This document shows positions 6,142-7,000 of a stretch of 7,000 nt of DNA, one piece after another (position 1 is the first letter of the stretch; every line of letters begins with the position of its first letter). This DNA comes from an uncultured Bacillaceae bacterium (GTDB lineage: Bacteria > Bacillota > Bacilli > Bacillales > Alkalibacillaceae), in assembly GCA_937958375.1 (NCBI GenBank), contig CALGNY010000242.1, forward strand, positions 1-7,000, given 5' to 3'. Both the position numbers and the translations under genes were made by a program. The notes beneath the pieces were generated by a model. The model was not told the DNA's origin. It made no database searches and saw nothing but the letters and a program-made list of their open reading frames with translations.

Positions 6142-7000
6142 ATGAGAAGTGAAAGTGAAATGTTTAATCTCATACTGAAATTTGCACGTGAGGATGAACG
6201 AATCCGAGCAGTGTATATGAACGGTTCCCGAGCAAATCCAAAGGTTCCAAAAGATATATTTCAAGATTACGACATAGTTTATGTGGTTACCGAAACACTG
6301 GATTTCATAGAAAATCAGGAATGGATTCAGTTTTTTGGAGACTTAATCATGATGCAAGAGCCTGACCGAAATCATTTTGGAGATGTTTCACAGATTGATA
6401 TTCAGTCATCATACGGCTTTTTGATGTTGTTCGAGGATGGAAATCGCATTGATTTACGGATACAGACGATTGCGGAAACTCTCACAACTTATGGAAAAGA
6501 TTCATTAACGGTGCCACTACTGGATAAGGATAATCTTTTACCGAAAATTCACCCGCCGAGTGACCGCGATTATTTCGTTCAAAAGCCTACTCAGCTCGAA
6601 TATGATAGTTACACGAATAATTTCTGGTGGTGTTTACAAAATGTTGCGAAGGGGATGTGGCGTAATCAATTACCTTATTCGAAACTGATGTTTGAACATA
6701 CGATCAGGAAAGCCTTAGATCAAATGATTGCCTGGTGGATTGGGATCCAATATGATTTCCGTGTTTCTGTGGGGATGTTCAATAAATATTTTAAAGATTT
6801 TCTTCCTGAGAATTACTGGAAGATGTATGAACAAACGTATGCCAATTCCAATGCCAAACATATGTGGGAGTCGATTTTCGTTAGCTGTGAACTGTTTCGC
6901 TCATTAGCTCAAGAGGTTGCTGAACGGTTTCAGTTTACCTACCCAATGGATGATGATCGAAATATGACGGCGTTTCTCAAACAGGTCAAAGATTTACCAA
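6142..7000 (+). CDS. Aminoglycoside 6-adenylyltransferase (ANT(6)/AadK-like), 3' truncated by window
   Basis: Predicted cytosolic enzyme transferring AMP from ATP to the 6-hydroxyl of streptomycin, inactivating it. 286 codons are open to the window edge with no stop. B. subtilis AadK is about 284 residues, so only a few residues are probably missing. The nucleotidyltransferase core is visible: NGSR (27-30), FQDYDIVY with Asp42 and Asp44, the third acidic residue Asp104 in the GNRIDLRI strand, and LLDKDNLLPKI around 126-136. In the helical domain, NNFWWCLQNVAKGMWRNQL and the MWESIF region match the family. AGGAGG lies 7 nt before the ATG, with an optional leader ORF overlapping it. Core residues are intact, so it may be active, but it could be an intrinsic, weakly expressed chromosomal gene like AadK. 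By eye the gene is more AT-rich than the catalase region; no mobile element flanks it here. Confidence 0.88.
   Translation, partial: MRSESEMFNLILKFAREDERIRAVYMNGSRANPKVPKDIFQDYDIVYVVTETLDFIENQEWIQFFGDLIMMQEPDRNHFGDVSQIDIQSSYGFLMLFEDGNRIDLRIQTIAETLTTYGKDSLTVPLLDKDNLLPKIHPPSDRDYFVQKPTQLEYDSYTNNFWWCLQNVAKGMWRNQLPYSKLMFEHTIRKALDQMIAWWIGIQYDFRVSVGMFNKYFKDFLPENYWKMYEQTYANSNAKHMWESIFVSCELFRSLAQEVAERFQFTYPMDDDRNMTAFLKQVKDLP

Overview
The window reads as chromosomal DNA of a low-to-mid GC Firmicute, most likely order Bacillales. The support is protein resemblance (a KatE-type large catalase, an AadK-like aminoglycoside 6-adenylyltransferase, a PF06695 membrane protein) and strong AGGAGG-like ribosome binding sites with some GTG starts. 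I cannot name a genus. There is no integrase, transposase, phage gene, rRNA or tRNA.

Layout: positions 1-124 carry six alternating imperfect 20-21 bp tandem repeats of unknown role, the array probably running off the left edge. A large-subunit catalase gene (177-2246) lies on the minus strand with its 3' end next to the array. About 200 bp of divergent intergenic DNA separates it from a run of plus-strand genes: ribokinase (2454-3371), an EamA/DMT-family transporter overlapping it by 17 bp (3355-4248), a small multidrug-export-like membrane protein (4344-4808), an opine/octopine dehydrogenase-like protein (4921-6033), and an ANT(6)-type streptomycin adenylyltransferase cut by the right edge (6142 to beyond 7000). 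Only ribokinase and the EamA transporter look clearly co-transcribed and translationally coupled. The other three genes are co-directional with gaps of about 95-112 bp and may be separate units.

The genes do not form one obvious pathway. The window looks like a housekeeping and stress/detoxification neighbourhood: peroxide defence, sugar phosphorylation, small-molecule export and aminoglycoside modification. The most notable observation is in the catalase. All heme-binding residues align with E. coli HPII at a constant numbering offset, yet the distal catalytic asparagine is leucine and the channel valine is phenylalanine, so its chemistry may not be classical catalase. The opine dehydrogenase-like protein also appears to lack its family's catalytic histidine and has an altered Rossmann glycine motif. 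The alternating repeat array and a short leader ORF ahead of the adenylyltransferase are the other points worth checking.
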